A DNA stretch of 64,000 nt. Source: Chlamydia felis Fe/C-56 (lineage in GTDB: Bacteria; Chlamydiota; Chlamydiia; Chlamydiales; Chlamydiaceae). The translations under genes and the position numbers were made by a program. The stretch lies in contig NC_007899.1 in assembly GCF_000009945.1 (NCBI RefSeq), forward strand, positions 62,001-126,000, given 5' to 3'. The notes below the pieces were generated by a model, which had not been told where the DNA came from, searched no databases, and saw nothing but the letters and a program-made list of their open reading frames with translations. How positions within the stretch are numbered: position 1 is the first letter of the stretch; each line of letters starts with the position of its first letter. This document shows, piece by piece, positions 46,974 to 56,913 of this stretch.

Positions 46974-49900
46974 ATGCTCAATTTTCGCAAATTACGCAGG
47001 GATTTTACAGCTAACATTTTGCAAGATGGCAAGGAACTTTTTGATCAAGGAGCTGTGATTAATGCGAAAATCCTGTCTATGAACGGAGAGTCAGTGTGTA
47101 TAGGAGCACAGATTCGAGGCTTGTATGACAACGTATATGAATGTGAAATAGAAGTCGATCGATCGAAATCCGATACTATAGATTCTAACTGTGACTGCTC
47201 TTATAACTACGATTGCCAGCATATAGTGGCGCTACTATTTTATTTGGAGAAGTACTTTAATGAAATGGTAGTGGCTTATTCCCAAGAGGCTAATCTAGAG
47301 ACAAATCAAGAGATAAATGAGGAAGTTAAAAAAGAACTTCAGGAAACTTTTGTTGTTGCTGCAAGTAGGGAAGAAGAGAGAAAAGATCGCGAGCATCAAA
47401 AAGAGATCTTAAGTGAATATATTCACGCGGCTAATGTATTAAGTGCAAATCCATTTTTCCTCCCTCAGGAGTATTTAGAAAAGAACTCTGCGGAACTTGC
47501 CGTTTTATTTGTTTCTTCAAGTGATGAGGTGTTCCGCCCAAATCAGCATGTTGAATTTCAATTGGTTTTACGTCTTCCAGGACGTTCTAAGCCATTTTAT
47601 ATTTCAAATATTAAAACTTTCCTTGAAGGAGTTTTGTATCAAGAGCCGATTATTCTTAATGGACGTCGTTTCTTTTTCACAATGCAATCCTTTAATGCTT
47701 CAGATCGCAAGCTTATAGATTTACTCATTCGTTACGTTCGTTATGCTAATCAAGCCCCTGAAGAGAAGTTATTAAAATCAGCTTATTTGACGCCCACATC
47801 TCTGGGGGTAATTTTAGCTAAGATGCATGAACATCAAATGGCTGATCGAGGGGGAGGACAATCTGGAGAAAAAGAAAGTTTTTCTGGGATGTTCTGTGGG
47901 AATCTTGAAGAACCCTTATACTGGTCGGTTTCTCCGGCTAAGATGAAGTTTGATTTAGATTTCTTTGACACTCCCTACAAAGCAGTGTTAATGACACCTT
48001 TAATTCTTGTAGATGATGAAACTCTTCAGCCTGAGCAAGCGATTCTTTTAGAGTCTAATGTCCCTGGGATTATTCATAAAAATGTTTATCATCATTTTGC
48101 GCTTCAAATTCGACGTGCGCATTTACGCTCTTTCTCAAGATTGCGAGACATTACTATTCCAGAAGCATTGTTCGGTTCTTTCTTAGAAAATGCTCTTCCT
48201 GTGTTTAAGGAGTACGCAGAAGTTTCCAATGTCGAAGTTCTAAATTCCTTTGTCACGCTTCCCTATGTTGAGGATATTCATGGCGAATGTAACATCAGTT
48301 ATTTAGATGGGGAATTAGAGGCGAAGTTGTATTTCATCTACGATTCTCTAAAGATTCCGGCTGCTGCGTTTTCTTTGAAATATCAAGATGTTCGTGCTTT
48401 TATTCGTGAGGATGGAATTTTAGCTAGGAACCTTGTTGAAGAGCGTAAGATTATAGAAGAGGTCTTCTCTGGTTTTATTTATGACGAGCGTGATGGGGCT
48501 TTTCATGTAAAAAGTGAGAAGAAGATCGTAGAGTTTATGACAGAGACAATTCCCAATAACCAGCACAGGATTACTTTTAACTGTCCTGAGACTCTTTCGG
48601 ATCAGTTTATTTATGATGAAACAGTCTTTGATCTTTCCTTTAGAGAGGGGACTGAAATCAATACCTATGAAGCGGAGCTTAAAGTTAATGGGTTATTGAA
48701 AGGAATTAGCTTAGACTTGCTATGGGATTGCATAAGTGCCAAAAAACGTTTCTTGGAGTTGCCTAAGAAAGGACGCGTCAAAACCTCTCGAAGAGGTAGG
48801 TCTGCGGGTTCTGCAAAGCTTCCGTGTATTTTAGTTTTAGATTTAGAAAAAATCTCTCCAGTCATTCAAATCTTTAATGAAATAGGCTTTAAAGTTTTGG
48901 ATGATTTTGTAGAAAAGTGTCCTTTATGGAGTTTGACGGGTATTTCTCCCGAGCTTTTCAAAGGGTTGCCGGTGAATTTCACAATGACGGACAAACTGGC
49001 TGAAATACAAAAGCAAATTCGTGGAGAGGTTGATTTTGCTTTCCAAGATGTTCCTAAACAGATTCAGGCAACATTGCGTAGTTACCAAACAGAAGGAATT
49101 CATTGGTTAGAGCGTCTTAGAAAAATGCACCTTAATGGTATTCTTGCTGATGACATGGGGCTTGGAAAGACTTTACAAGCCATTATTGCAATTACACAAA
49201 GCAAATTGGAGAAGGGGAAAGGTTGTTCTTTGATAGTCTGCCCTACGTCTTTGGTGTATAACTGGAAAGAAGAATTTCGTAAGTTCAATCCAGAATTTAA
49301 GACTATGATTGTTGATGGGGTGCCTTCGTATAGACGTAGGCAGCTTGCAGATTTATCGGATTATGATGTTGCTATCACATCTTACAACCTATTGCAAAAG
49401 GATATCGATATTTATAAGGATTTTGTCTTTGACTACGTAGTTTTAGACGAAGCTCATCATATTAAGAACCGAACGACTCGTAATGCGAAATCTGTAAAAA
49501 TGATTCGTTCGGGGCACAGGTTAATCTTAACAGGTACTCCAATAGAAAATTCTTTAGAAGAATTATGGAGTTTGTTCGATTTCTTGATGCCAGGTTTATT
49601 GAGTAGTTACGATCGATTTGTTGGTAAATACATTCGCACAGGCAATTATATGGGCAATAAGACCGATAATATGATTGCTTTGAAGAAGAAGGTTGCTCCT
49701 TTTATTCTTCGTCGTATGAAAGAGGATGTGTTAGAAGATTTGCCTCCTGTTTCAGAAATTCTGTATCATTGTCACCTTACAGAGTCTCAGAGAGAGCTTT
49801 ACCATTCCTACGCTGCTTCAGCTAAGAAAGAGCTTTCTCGTTTGGTTAAACAAGAAGGGTTTGATCGTATACATATTCATGTTCTTGCAACGCTTACGCG

Positions 49901-50471
49901 TTTAAAGCAAATTTGTTGTCATCCAGCGATTTTTGCAAAAGATGTTCCTGAGCCGGGTGATTCTGCAAAGTATGACTTGCTTATGGATCTTCTTTCCTCT
50001 CTTGTGGAAACAGGACATAAGACAGTTCTCTTTAGTCAGTACACTAAGATGTTAAGCATCATTAAAAAGGACTTAGAGGCTTCTGGGGTTCGCTTTGTTT
50101 ATTTAGATGGTTCCACCAAGAACAGATTAGAGCTTGTTAACCAGTTTAACGAGGATCCAGGATTATTGGTCTTCTTAATTTCGTTAAAAGCTGGAGGCAC
50201 TGGTTTGAATCTTGTTGGTGCGGATACAGTGATTCACTACGATATGTGGTGGAACCCTGCTGTAGAAAATCAGGCTACGGATCGGGTGCATCGTATAGGA
50301 CAGAATCGCTCAGTGTCTTCGTATAAGCTAGTTACGTTAAACACCATCGAGGAAAAAATTCTAACTCTCCAAAATAGGAAAAAGAGCCTTGTAAAGAAAG
50401 TGATCAACTCTGATGATGAAGTCGTTTCCAAGTTGACTTGGGAAGAAGTGTTAGAATTGCTACAGATATGA
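46974..50471 (+). CDS. SNF2-family helicase with N-terminal SWIM motif (second copy)
   Basis: 1165 residues starting at ATG 46974, preceded by GAGGAG. A SWIM-type element Cys73-x-Cys75-x5-Cys81-x-His83 has the same spacing as in the copy at 27260. A poorly conserved middle follows. The SNF2 motor (~700-1150) has DDMGLGKTLQ, DEAHHIKN, LTGTPIENS, LFSQYTKML, LKAGGTGLNL and DRVHRIGQ. It is expected to translocate on DNA; its substrate is unknown. mreB begins 4 bases after the stop. It corresponds to CT708. Confidence 0.92.
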   Translation: MLNFRKLRRDFTANILQDGKELFDQGAVINAKILSMNGESVCIGAQIRGLYDNVYECEIEVDRSKSDTIDSNCDCSYNYDCQHIVALLFYLEKYFNEMVVAYSQEANLETNQEINEEVKKELQETFVVAASREEERKDREHQKEILSEYIHAANVLSANPFFLPQEYLEKNSAELAVLFVSSSDEVFRPNQHVEFQLVLRLPGRSKPFYISNIKTFLEGVLYQEPIILNGRRFFFTMQSFNASDRKLIDLLIRYVRYANQAPEEKLLKSAYLTPTSLGVILAKMHEHQMADRGGGQSGEKESFSGMFCGNLEEPLYWSVSPAKMKFDLDFFDTPYKAVLMTPLILVDDETLQPEQAILLESNVPGIIHKNVYHHFALQIRRAHLRSFSRLRDITIPEALFGSFLENALPVFKEYAEVSNVEVLNSFVTLPYVEDIHGECNISYLDGELEAKLYFIYDSLKIPAAAFSLKYQDVRAFIREDGILARNLVEERKIIEEVFSGFIYDERDGAFHVKSEKKIVEFMTETIPNNQHRITFNCPETLSDQFIYDETVFDLSFREGTEINTYEAELKVNGLLKGISLDLLWDCISAKKRFLELPKKGRVKTSRRGRSAGSAKLPCILVLDLEKISPVIQIFNEIGFKVLDDFVEKCPLWSLTGISPELFKGLPVNFTMTDKLAEIQKQIRGEVDFAFQDVPKQIQATLRSYQTEGIHWLERLRKMHLNGILADDMGLGKTLQAIIAITQSKLEKGKGCSLIVCPTSLVYNWKEEFRKFNPEFKTMIVDGVPSYRRRQLADLSDYDVAITSYNLLQKDIDIYKDFVFDYVVLDEAHHIKNRTTRNAKSVKMIRSGHRLILTGTPIENSLEELWSLFDFLMPGLLSSYDRFVGKYIRTGNYMGNKTDNMIALKKKVAPFILRRMKEDVLEDLPPVSEILYHCHLTESQRELYHSYAASAKKELSRLVKQEGFDRIHIHVLATLTRLKQICCHPAIFAKDVPEPGDSAKYDLLMDLLSSLVETGHKTVLFSQYTKMLSIIKKDLEASGVRFVYLDGSTKNRLELVNQFNEDPGLLVFLISLKAGGTGLNLVGADTVIHYDMWWNPAVENQATDRVHRIGQNRSVSSYKLVTLNTIEEKILTLQNRKKSLVKKVINSDDEVVSKLTWEEVLELLQI

Positions 50472-50475
50472 TGCT

Positions 50476-51576
50476 ATGAGCCCACATCGAAGCTTATTTA
50501 AAATAAAAAATCTTTCCAATCGATTGTACAACAAGACTTTAGGCCGTTTTGATAAAGTTTTCAACTTTTTTTCTGGCAATATTGGTATCGATCTAGGAAC
50601 CGCGAACACCTTGGTGTATGTTCGTGGTCGGGGTATTGTGCTTAGTGAGCCCTCTGTAGTTGCTGTGGATGCTCAAACACACGCAGTCCTTGCTGTTGGT
50701 CATAAAGCTAAGGCTATGTTGGGGAAAACCCCACGTAAGATTATGGCTGTCCGTCCTATGAAAGACGGAGTGATAGCGGATTTCGAGATAGCTGAGGGAA
50801 TGTTAAAAGCGTTGATCAAGCGTGTCACGCCGTCTCGTAGTATGTTTCGTCCAAGAATTTTAATTGCTGTGCCTTCAGGGATTACTGGAGTGGAAAAGCG
50901 CGCTGTTGAAGACTCTGCTTTACATGCTGGAGCTCAAGAAGTGATTTTGATAGAAGAGCCAATGGCTGCGGCGATTGGAGTGGATCTTCCTGTCCATGAG
51001 CCTGCAGCGAGTATGATTATTGATATCGGTGGTGGAACTACTGAGATTGCTATTATTTCTCTAGGAGGAATTGTAGAGTCGCGTTCTTTGCGTATTGCTG
51101 GTGACGAATTTGATGAGTGTATTATTAATTATATGCGCCGTACTTATAACCTTATGATTGGTCCGCGTACTGCTGAAGAAATTAAAATCACTATCGGTTC
51201 AGCATATCCTTTGGGAGATCATGAGCTTGAAATGGAAGTTCGAGGTCGAGATCAGGTAGCAGGTTTGCCCATTACTAAAAGGATTAACTCTGTGGAAATT
51301 CGCGAATGTCTTGCTGAGCCTATTCAGCAAATTATCGAATGTGTTCGTTTAACTTTAGAGAAATGTCCTCCAGAACTTTCTGCGGATTTAGTTGAACGAG
51401 GCATGGTGTTGGCTGGTGGTGGGGCCTTAATTAAAGGTCTTGATAAGGCATTGAGTAAGAACACGGGGCTTTCTGTGATTACAGCACCGCATCCTTTACT
51501 TGCTGTTTGCTTGGGCACGGGCAAAGCATTAGAACATTTAGATCAATTCAAAAAACGCAAGGGGAATACGGTATGA
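50476..51576 (+). CDS. mreB: Actin-like cell-shape protein MreB
   Basis: Filament-forming protein. In Chlamydia, which lack FtsZ, it is known to act at the division septum. It is 366 residues. A ~30-residue N-terminal extension (basic and amphipathic) precedes the phosphate-1 motif GIDLGTANTLVYV. Other actin-fold motifs are IDIGGGTTEIAI (phosphate 2) and VLAGGGALIKGL (adenosine). The extension is longer than in E. coli MreB and could bind membrane. The gene is 4 bases after the SNF2 gene, and its stop overlaps the pckA start as ATGA. Confidence 0.95.
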   Translation: MSPHRSLFKIKNLSNRLYNKTLGRFDKVFNFFSGNIGIDLGTANTLVYVRGRGIVLSEPSVVAVDAQTHAVLAVGHKAKAMLGKTPRKIMAVRPMKDGVIADFEIAEGMLKALIKRVTPSRSMFRPRILIAVPSGITGVEKRAVEDSALHAGAQEVILIEEPMAAAIGVDLPVHEPAASMIIDIGGGTTEIAIISLGGIVESRSLRIAGDEFDECIINYMRRTYNLMIGPRTAEEIKITIGSAYPLGDHELEMEVRGRDQVAGLPITKRINSVEIRECLAEPIQQIIECVRLTLEKCPPELSADLVERGMVLAGGGALIKGLDKALSKNTGLSVITAPHPLLAVCLGTGKALEHLDQFKKRKGNTV

Positions 51577-53375
51577 CCAGTGCATGGAGTAATGAAATTC
51601 AGCATGAAGGCTTAAAACAATGGATCCAAGAAGTCGCTGAGTTGGTAACTCCTGAAGACATCAGAGTTTGTAATGGTTCTGATTCTGAATATGCTGAAGT
51701 TTACAGCATTATGCAAAAATCGGGGGTGGCAATTCCTTTAAATTCAGATTTACATCCCAATTGTTTCCTTGTGCGTTCTTCTCCTGAAGATGTTGCTCGT
51801 GTCGAGAAGTTTACCTTTATTTGTACTGCAAAAAAAGAAGAGGCAGGCCCTACGAATAACTGGCGAGATCCTCAAGAGATGCGTCAGGAGTTACAAGGTC
51901 TTTTCCGTGGTTGTATGCGTGGAAGAACCTTGTATGTAGTTCCTTTTTGTATGGGACCTTTAAATTCTCCTTTTTCCCTTATTGGTGTTGAGCTTACGGA
52001 TTCTCCTTATGTTGTTTGTTCTATGAAGATCATGACACGTATGGGAGCAGAGGTTTTAAAATCCCTAGGAACATCAGGTACTTTCCATAAGTGTTTGCAT
52101 AGCGTGGGCGTTCCCTTGTCTCCTGGTGAGAAAGATGTTGCCTGGCCTTGTAATCCCGAGCATATGCGTATAGTCCATTTTCAAGACGATAGTAGTGTGA
52201 TGTCTTTTGGTAGTGGTTACGGAGGAAATGCTTTACTTGGAAAGAAATGTGTAGCTTTGCGTTTAGCTTCCTATATAGCACGCTCAAAAAATTGGCTTGC
52301 TGAGCATATGTTAATTATTGGGGTAACCAATCCTGAAGGACAGAAGAAGTACTTCGCGGCTTCTTTCCCCAGTGCTTGTGGTAAAACCAATTTGGCTATG
52401 TTGAAGCCTAAGATCCCTGGATGGAAGATTGAGTGTATTGGGGACGATATTGCTTGGATACGCCCGGGCTCTGATGGTAGGTTGTATGCTGTAAATCCTG
52501 AATATGGTTTCTTTGGTGTTGCTCCAGGAACATCAGAGAAGACAAATCCTAATGCATTAGCAACCTGCAGATCTAATTCGATATTTACTAACGTTGCTTT
52601 AACTCCGGATGGGGATGTTTGGTGGGAGGGGCTAACGAGTCAACCTCCTGCAGGTCTTATAGATTGGCGTGGCAATCCTTGGCAACCTGGGGGGACGCCG
52701 GCTGCACATCCGAATTCTAGGTTTACGACACCCTTGCAGCAATGTCCTGTTTTAGACTCGCAATGGAATAGTTCCGAGGGAGTGCCCTTAGAAGCAATTA
52801 TTTTTGGTGGTCGCCGTTCTGATACTATTCCCTTGGTTTACGAGGCTTTAAGTTGGCAACACGGAGTTACTATTGGAGCAAGCATGTCGTCGGCAACGAC
52901 GGCAGCTATTGTTGGCGAACAGGGTAAGTTACGTCATGATCCTTTTGCAATGTTGCCGTTCTGTGGTTACAACATGGCTCTTTATTTTGATCACTGGTTA
53001 TCTTTTGCTTCTAATGCAAGTTTAAAATTACCAAAGATCTATGGTGTGAACTGGTTCCGCAAGGATAAGGATGGCAATTTCATATGGCCTGGGTTCAGTG
53101 AAAACTTACGTGTTTTAGAATGGATTTTCCGAAGAACAAATGGTGAAGAGTCCATTGCTAAGAGAACACCTATTGGCTACTTACCAGAAGAATCTTCCTT
53201 GAACTTGGAAGGATTAAATTTATCTTCGCAAGCTCTTCAGGATTTGTTGGCTGTGGATGTTCCTGGCTGGCTTAAGGAAGTTGCCGATGTCCGTGAATAC
53301 TGTAAGATTTTTGGATCTGATCTTCCTCAAATCATCAGCGATGAATTATTCAGAATAGAAAGAGAATTAAAATAA
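51573..53375 (+). CDS. pckA: GTP-dependent phosphoenolpyruvate carboxykinase
   Basis: Converts oxaloacetate to phosphoenolpyruvate for gluconeogenesis. It is 600 residues from ATG 51573, which overlaps the mreB stop (ATGA); the frame is open further upstream within mreB but that is not needed. The GTP-type P-loop FPSACGKTNLAML contains the hyperreactive Cys (~residue 270). ECIGDDIAWIR and NPEYGFFGVAPGTS follow, then the mobile-lid region. The length matches the ~600-residue GTP class, not the shorter ATP class. It corresponds to CT710. Confidence 0.96.
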   Translation: MTSAWSNEIQHEGLKQWIQEVAELVTPEDIRVCNGSDSEYAEVYSIMQKSGVAIPLNSDLHPNCFLVRSSPEDVARVEKFTFICTAKKEEAGPTNNWRDPQEMRQELQGLFRGCMRGRTLYVVPFCMGPLNSPFSLIGVELTDSPYVVCSMKIMTRMGAEVLKSLGTSGTFHKCLHSVGVPLSPGEKDVAWPCNPEHMRIVHFQDDSSVMSFGSGYGGNALLGKKCVALRLASYIARSKNWLAEHMLIIGVTNPEGQKKYFAASFPSACGKTNLAMLKPKIPGWKIECIGDDIAWIRPGSDGRLYAVNPEYGFFGVAPGTSEKTNPNALATCRSNSIFTNVALTPDGDVWWEGLTSQPPAGLIDWRGNPWQPGGTPAAHPNSRFTTPLQQCPVLDSQWNSSEGVPLEAIIFGGRRSDTIPLVYEALSWQHGVTIGASMSSATTAAIVGEQGKLRHDPFAMLPFCGYNMALYFDHWLSFASNASLKLPKIYGVNWFRKDKDGNFIWPGFSENLRVLEWIFRRTNGEESIAKRTPIGYLPEESSLNLEGLNLSSQALQDLLAVDVPGWLKEVADVREYCKIFGSDLPQIISDELFRIERELK

Positions 53376-53497
53376 TTAAATAATCAAAGTCACTTGTTAT
53401 TTATGTTTTAGTTTTGGGGTTAATTATTTTTTATTTTTGAAATATTATTTTTGTTTTAAAATTAGAAAAATAATTAATCTCTTCTGGATAAATTACG

Positions 53498-55738
53498 GTG
53501 ACACTACCTCCATCTTTTCTTACTTTTAATCGAAATGTTACGGCGGCATTGCTTGGTGATCAAGTAGATATGACAACGCCGTTTTCCAATGCCGTATTTC
53601 TTTTTCAAGAATTGGATCAAAAAGCCAGGGGATTAAAACATGCTCTAGGTTTATTGCAGGAAGCAGAGGCTAAATTACCCACACCACAAATATCTTCGGA
53701 GTTATCAAGAGAAATTTCTTTCGATCATTTTCCTGAAGGGAAAATCGCACCCTTTGTTATGCCAGATGTGAAGGATGTGACTGAAATTCTTGGAAATCCA
53801 AATCTTGCTGCAGCAAGACTTTTTATAGAAGGGTTGAATAAGAGTTTTGATGACTGTCTCCAGACAGTTGATAATGGTGGGGTTTTTAATCCTACAGCAG
53901 CCGAAGAAAAGCTTGTTAAAGAGTACAAAATAAAATTAGATACTTTGAAACAACAATTTACAGCAGGTAGTAACCCTACAGAAGCTCAATACAATGAGAT
54001 ATACGCTCTGCCAAAAGAATTTGTTGCTGCTCTAGAAAAGTTACAAGGTAAAGATGCTCCACCAAAAAGTAAGATCATTCATTTTTGGCAGAACATCATG
54101 GTCGTTTATAACGCTATGACTTCTTTATCTTATCCGGTTTCCAAAGAACTTAATGTTCAGCTTGCTGAATGCTCGTTAAATATTGATCAGGCAAACACTA
54201 TTATTGAATTAATACGTCAATTCTCAAGTTCTCTTAAGGATTTGCTTAATCCCATTTGGAACGTTTCCCCAACAGCTTCCAATTTGGATGGTTCTGGTTA
54301 TAACGCTATGCAGGGTGGTATGACGCGAACTTACTTAGTGCTCGGTGGGGTGTATCGCATGCTTATGGATAAGTATGCAACTCAATCTCAAGACGCTATG
54401 TCTGAGGAAGTTAGAGCCGGAGTGACTACCTTCATAAATGCTTTGCAGGGTTTGAAGGTGAACAACAGCGTTAATTTAGCTAATTTTTTAAGTTTGCAGT
54501 ATGCGTATTTAACTTGTGTGGGACAGTTCGGAATATTGCCCGACACGGTAGATAACAAATATAAAGAGGTCCTTCAGGCAGAAAAAGCTTTTTGGGACAA
54601 CAGGGGGAATAATAATTTTAGCATAGCTTCTGGAGCTCTATCAACATTTGTTAATAATCCCTACGGTTCGAGTGACGGTATAAAATTGTTTTCTTCTGAA
54701 AAAACTCCTAATCCCACATTTTTTAAGGAATGTGTTGAATTGATGACGAAAAAGCCAACAGAAGTCATGTCTTGTACGGATTATCAGAAAGTCATCGATG
54801 GGATGAATAATGGAATCAAGCAAATTCAGGCTCAAATTGATAAATGGACGCAACAGTCTGCGGAGTTAATGACTAAAAAAGCTTCCATGGAGCCTGAGAG
54901 TTTGAATTACTTCACTAGCATGACAGAAGGTAAAAAGATCTTTGTAGAGACTTCTCCGATACAAATGGTCTATTCTTCTTTAATGTTAGATAAGTACTTG
55001 CCTAATCAGCAGTATGTTTTAGAGACATTAGGGGTGCAGATGACCTTCTCTAATAAAGCTGCTAAATATATGAATCAAATCATCAACTATGTTACGAACT
55101 TCCAAACTGCAGATGTGTACTATTCTCTTGGTATATATTTGCGCCAAATGAATCTTCACGCTCTCACTGATGCTCAAGGAAAAGCTCAAGGGGTTTTAGA
55201 TAAGGAGAAGGTGCGTTGTAGAAGTGATATTGCGCGTTGCGAGAGGGCAAAAGCTGAACTAGCAAAGATTATAGCTGAAATAGAAAGTGATGCGGAATTA
55301 ACTCCTTCTCAACAGCGAGAGCTTCGTATGACTGTTTCTGGGTATGAATTCCAGTTTAATGCTCTGATACGTAATTTGGGAAATCTTTACGTTTTTCTAG
55401 ACGAAATGCGATTGAATTCAGTGAATAATCCTGACGATATTGAGGAGGCCTTTCACATTCTAGTTAATGGGACTCAATCTGAGGATTGGCCACGATTCCT
55501 ATCGGCATTTGAAAGCTTTGTTATTGAAGGTGGTGATAACGGGGTTGTCCCGGGTGGTGAGCAGCAGATTTTACAGAGTTTAGAAGCTACCCAGCAGAAT
55601 TTTACAACCTTTAACCAGAACCAACAGCTAGCGTTACAATTAGAATCTTCTGCAATTCAGCAAGAGTGGACTATGGTTAGTGCTGCTCTAGCACTGATGA
55701 ATCAGGTATTTGCGAAGTTAATACGTAGATTTAAATAG
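53498..55738 (+). CDS. DUF582-family type III effector, long paralogue (CT711-like)
   Basis: 746 residues from GTG 53498, with no clear Shine-Dalgarno. There is no signal peptide or membrane segment; it is mostly helical and Gln/Asn-rich. The C-terminal ~260 residues (from SPIQMVYSSLMLDKYLP at ~487) align with those of the next gene and end in IQQEWTMVSAALALMNQVFAKLI. From the literature I recall that CT711 belongs to a DUF582 family of type III-secreted proteins (with CT619-CT621 and CT712), some of which bind host ESCRT components. Assignment rests on locus order and the shared C-terminus. Confidence 0.82.
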   Translation: MTLPPSFLTFNRNVTAALLGDQVDMTTPFSNAVFLFQELDQKARGLKHALGLLQEAEAKLPTPQISSELSREISFDHFPEGKIAPFVMPDVKDVTEILGNPNLAAARLFIEGLNKSFDDCLQTVDNGGVFNPTAAEEKLVKEYKIKLDTLKQQFTAGSNPTEAQYNEIYALPKEFVAALEKLQGKDAPPKSKIIHFWQNIMVVYNAMTSLSYPVSKELNVQLAECSLNIDQANTIIELIRQFSSSLKDLLNPIWNVSPTASNLDGSGYNAMQGGMTRTYLVLGGVYRMLMDKYATQSQDAMSEEVRAGVTTFINALQGLKVNNSVNLANFLSLQYAYLTCVGQFGILPDTVDNKYKEVLQAEKAFWDNRGNNNFSIASGALSTFVNNPYGSSDGIKLFSSEKTPNPTFFKECVELMTKKPTEVMSCTDYQKVIDGMNNGIKQIQAQIDKWTQQSAELMTKKASMEPESLNYFTSMTEGKKIFVETSPIQMVYSSLMLDKYLPNQQYVLETLGVQMTFSNKAAKYMNQIINYVTNFQTADVYYSLGIYLRQMNLHALTDAQGKAQGVLDKEKVRCRSDIARCERAKAELAKIIAEIESDAELTPSQQRELRMTVSGYEFQFNALIRNLGNLYVFLDEMRLNSVNNPDDIEEAFHILVNGTQSEDWPRFLSAFESFVIEGGDNGVVPGGEQQILQSLEATQQNFTTFNQNQQLALQLESSAIQQEWTMVSAALALMNQVFAKLIRRFK

Positions 55739-55746
55739 GTGAAGTG

Positions 55747-56913
55747 ATGAAAAACTCTCCAATACAAAGATACCAACAGCCTAATCAGATTTTTGAAGGC
55801 CCAGTGTTTGCTGAACGTCGTGTATCTCCTGCGGAGGTGGCTGCGGATTATACAAAGATGAATGAGGTTGCTTCTCACCTAAAAATCATGCAAGACCTAC
55901 TTCGAGAAGCAAGTGACTTAGGATTGAATAGAGAGTTTATTGCATCTTTAAATCAGGATTTTTTAAACACAGGCTTTGAGCTTGCTGTGATACAAACTAC
56001 GCTTGCGGAAAAGGAAAATAAAGAGATCCGCAAGCAAAATAATAAAGTTTTTCAAGAGCATTTGGATAGAATGTCTCCCCAGGCATTGACAACGGCTCCT
56101 GAGATTTCTCCAGGTAAAGATTCCATTGTGAATAAAATGCCTTTTCAATCGGCATTTGCTTATATCCTTTTAGATAAATATATCCCTGAGCAAGAAACAG
56201 CTTTGTATGCTTTAGGAAGAGAATTAAATCTTTCAGGATATGCTCAGAATCTCTTTAGCCCTCTTTTAGAAACGATAAAGAGCTTCAATTCTGCTCCAAT
56301 TACCTATAATTTAGGATCATATATTTCTCAGACTTCGGGAACAGCAAATTTTAAATATGGCTATCAGATAATTCTCGATCGCTATGAGGAAGAACGTTTG
56401 CAATTAAGAAATGATATGAGGAGTGCTGAGAATGCTCAAAAGTTGTTAACCCAAATTTCTAAGAATATTCAGGAGAATAACTCTCTTTCTGATGTTCAGA
56501 AAAAACAGCTTCAGGACATTGTGACTAGCTATGCCAGTGAGCTCAAGATTATGATGACCCAGATGACAACTCTTCTGTTTAACCTGAATACTCTTGTTTT
56601 CATGCCAGGAGATAATGAGTATGAGGCTTCCTATAAGATTATGGGGGCTGATTTTTCAATTGTTACCTTGCAAGACTTAGAACATCAGGTTGTTGACGGG
56701 GAGATTGATGTCGCTACAGGAACTGCAAAAGGAGGGTTGCTTAATTTCTTCAACAAGTGTCTCGCTGATGTACAAAATTATGGAGATTTAGCACAAACGC
56801 ACCAGCTAATGCTAGAGCTTCAAATGCGAGCTTTGCAACAGGAATGGAGTTTAATAGCTGCATCGTTGAAAACAATGCATAATGTCTATCGAACATTAAT
56901 CAATTCTTATTAG
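55747..56913 (+). CDS. DUF582-family type III effector, short paralogue (CT712-like)
   Basis: 388 residues from ATG 55747; the preceding GTG is in frame, and AGGTGAAG lies just upstream. The N-terminal ~125 residues are distinct from the neighbour. From ~129 onward (PFQSAFAYILLDKYIPEQE) the protein aligns with the C-terminal domain of the preceding gene and ends LQQEWSLIAASLKTMHNVYRTLI. A Lys/Gln-rich helical pair (~215-265) could be a coiled coil. The gene starts 8 bases after the long paralogue stops. Its TAG stop overlaps the convergent porB stop. Confidence 0.82.
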   Translation: MKNSPIQRYQQPNQIFEGPVFAERRVSPAEVAADYTKMNEVASHLKIMQDLLREASDLGLNREFIASLNQDFLNTGFELAVIQTTLAEKENKEIRKQNNKVFQEHLDRMSPQALTTAPEISPGKDSIVNKMPFQSAFAYILLDKYIPEQETALYALGRELNLSGYAQNLFSPLLETIKSFNSAPITYNLGSYISQTSGTANFKYGYQIILDRYEEERLQLRNDMRSAENAQKLLTQISKNIQENNSLSDVQKKQLQDIVTSYASELKIMMTQMTTLLFNLNTLVFMPGDNEYEASYKIMGADFSIVTLQDLEHQVVDGEIDVATGTAKGGLLNFFNKCLADVQNYGDLAQTHQLMLELQMRALQQEWSLIAASLKTMHNVYRTLINSY

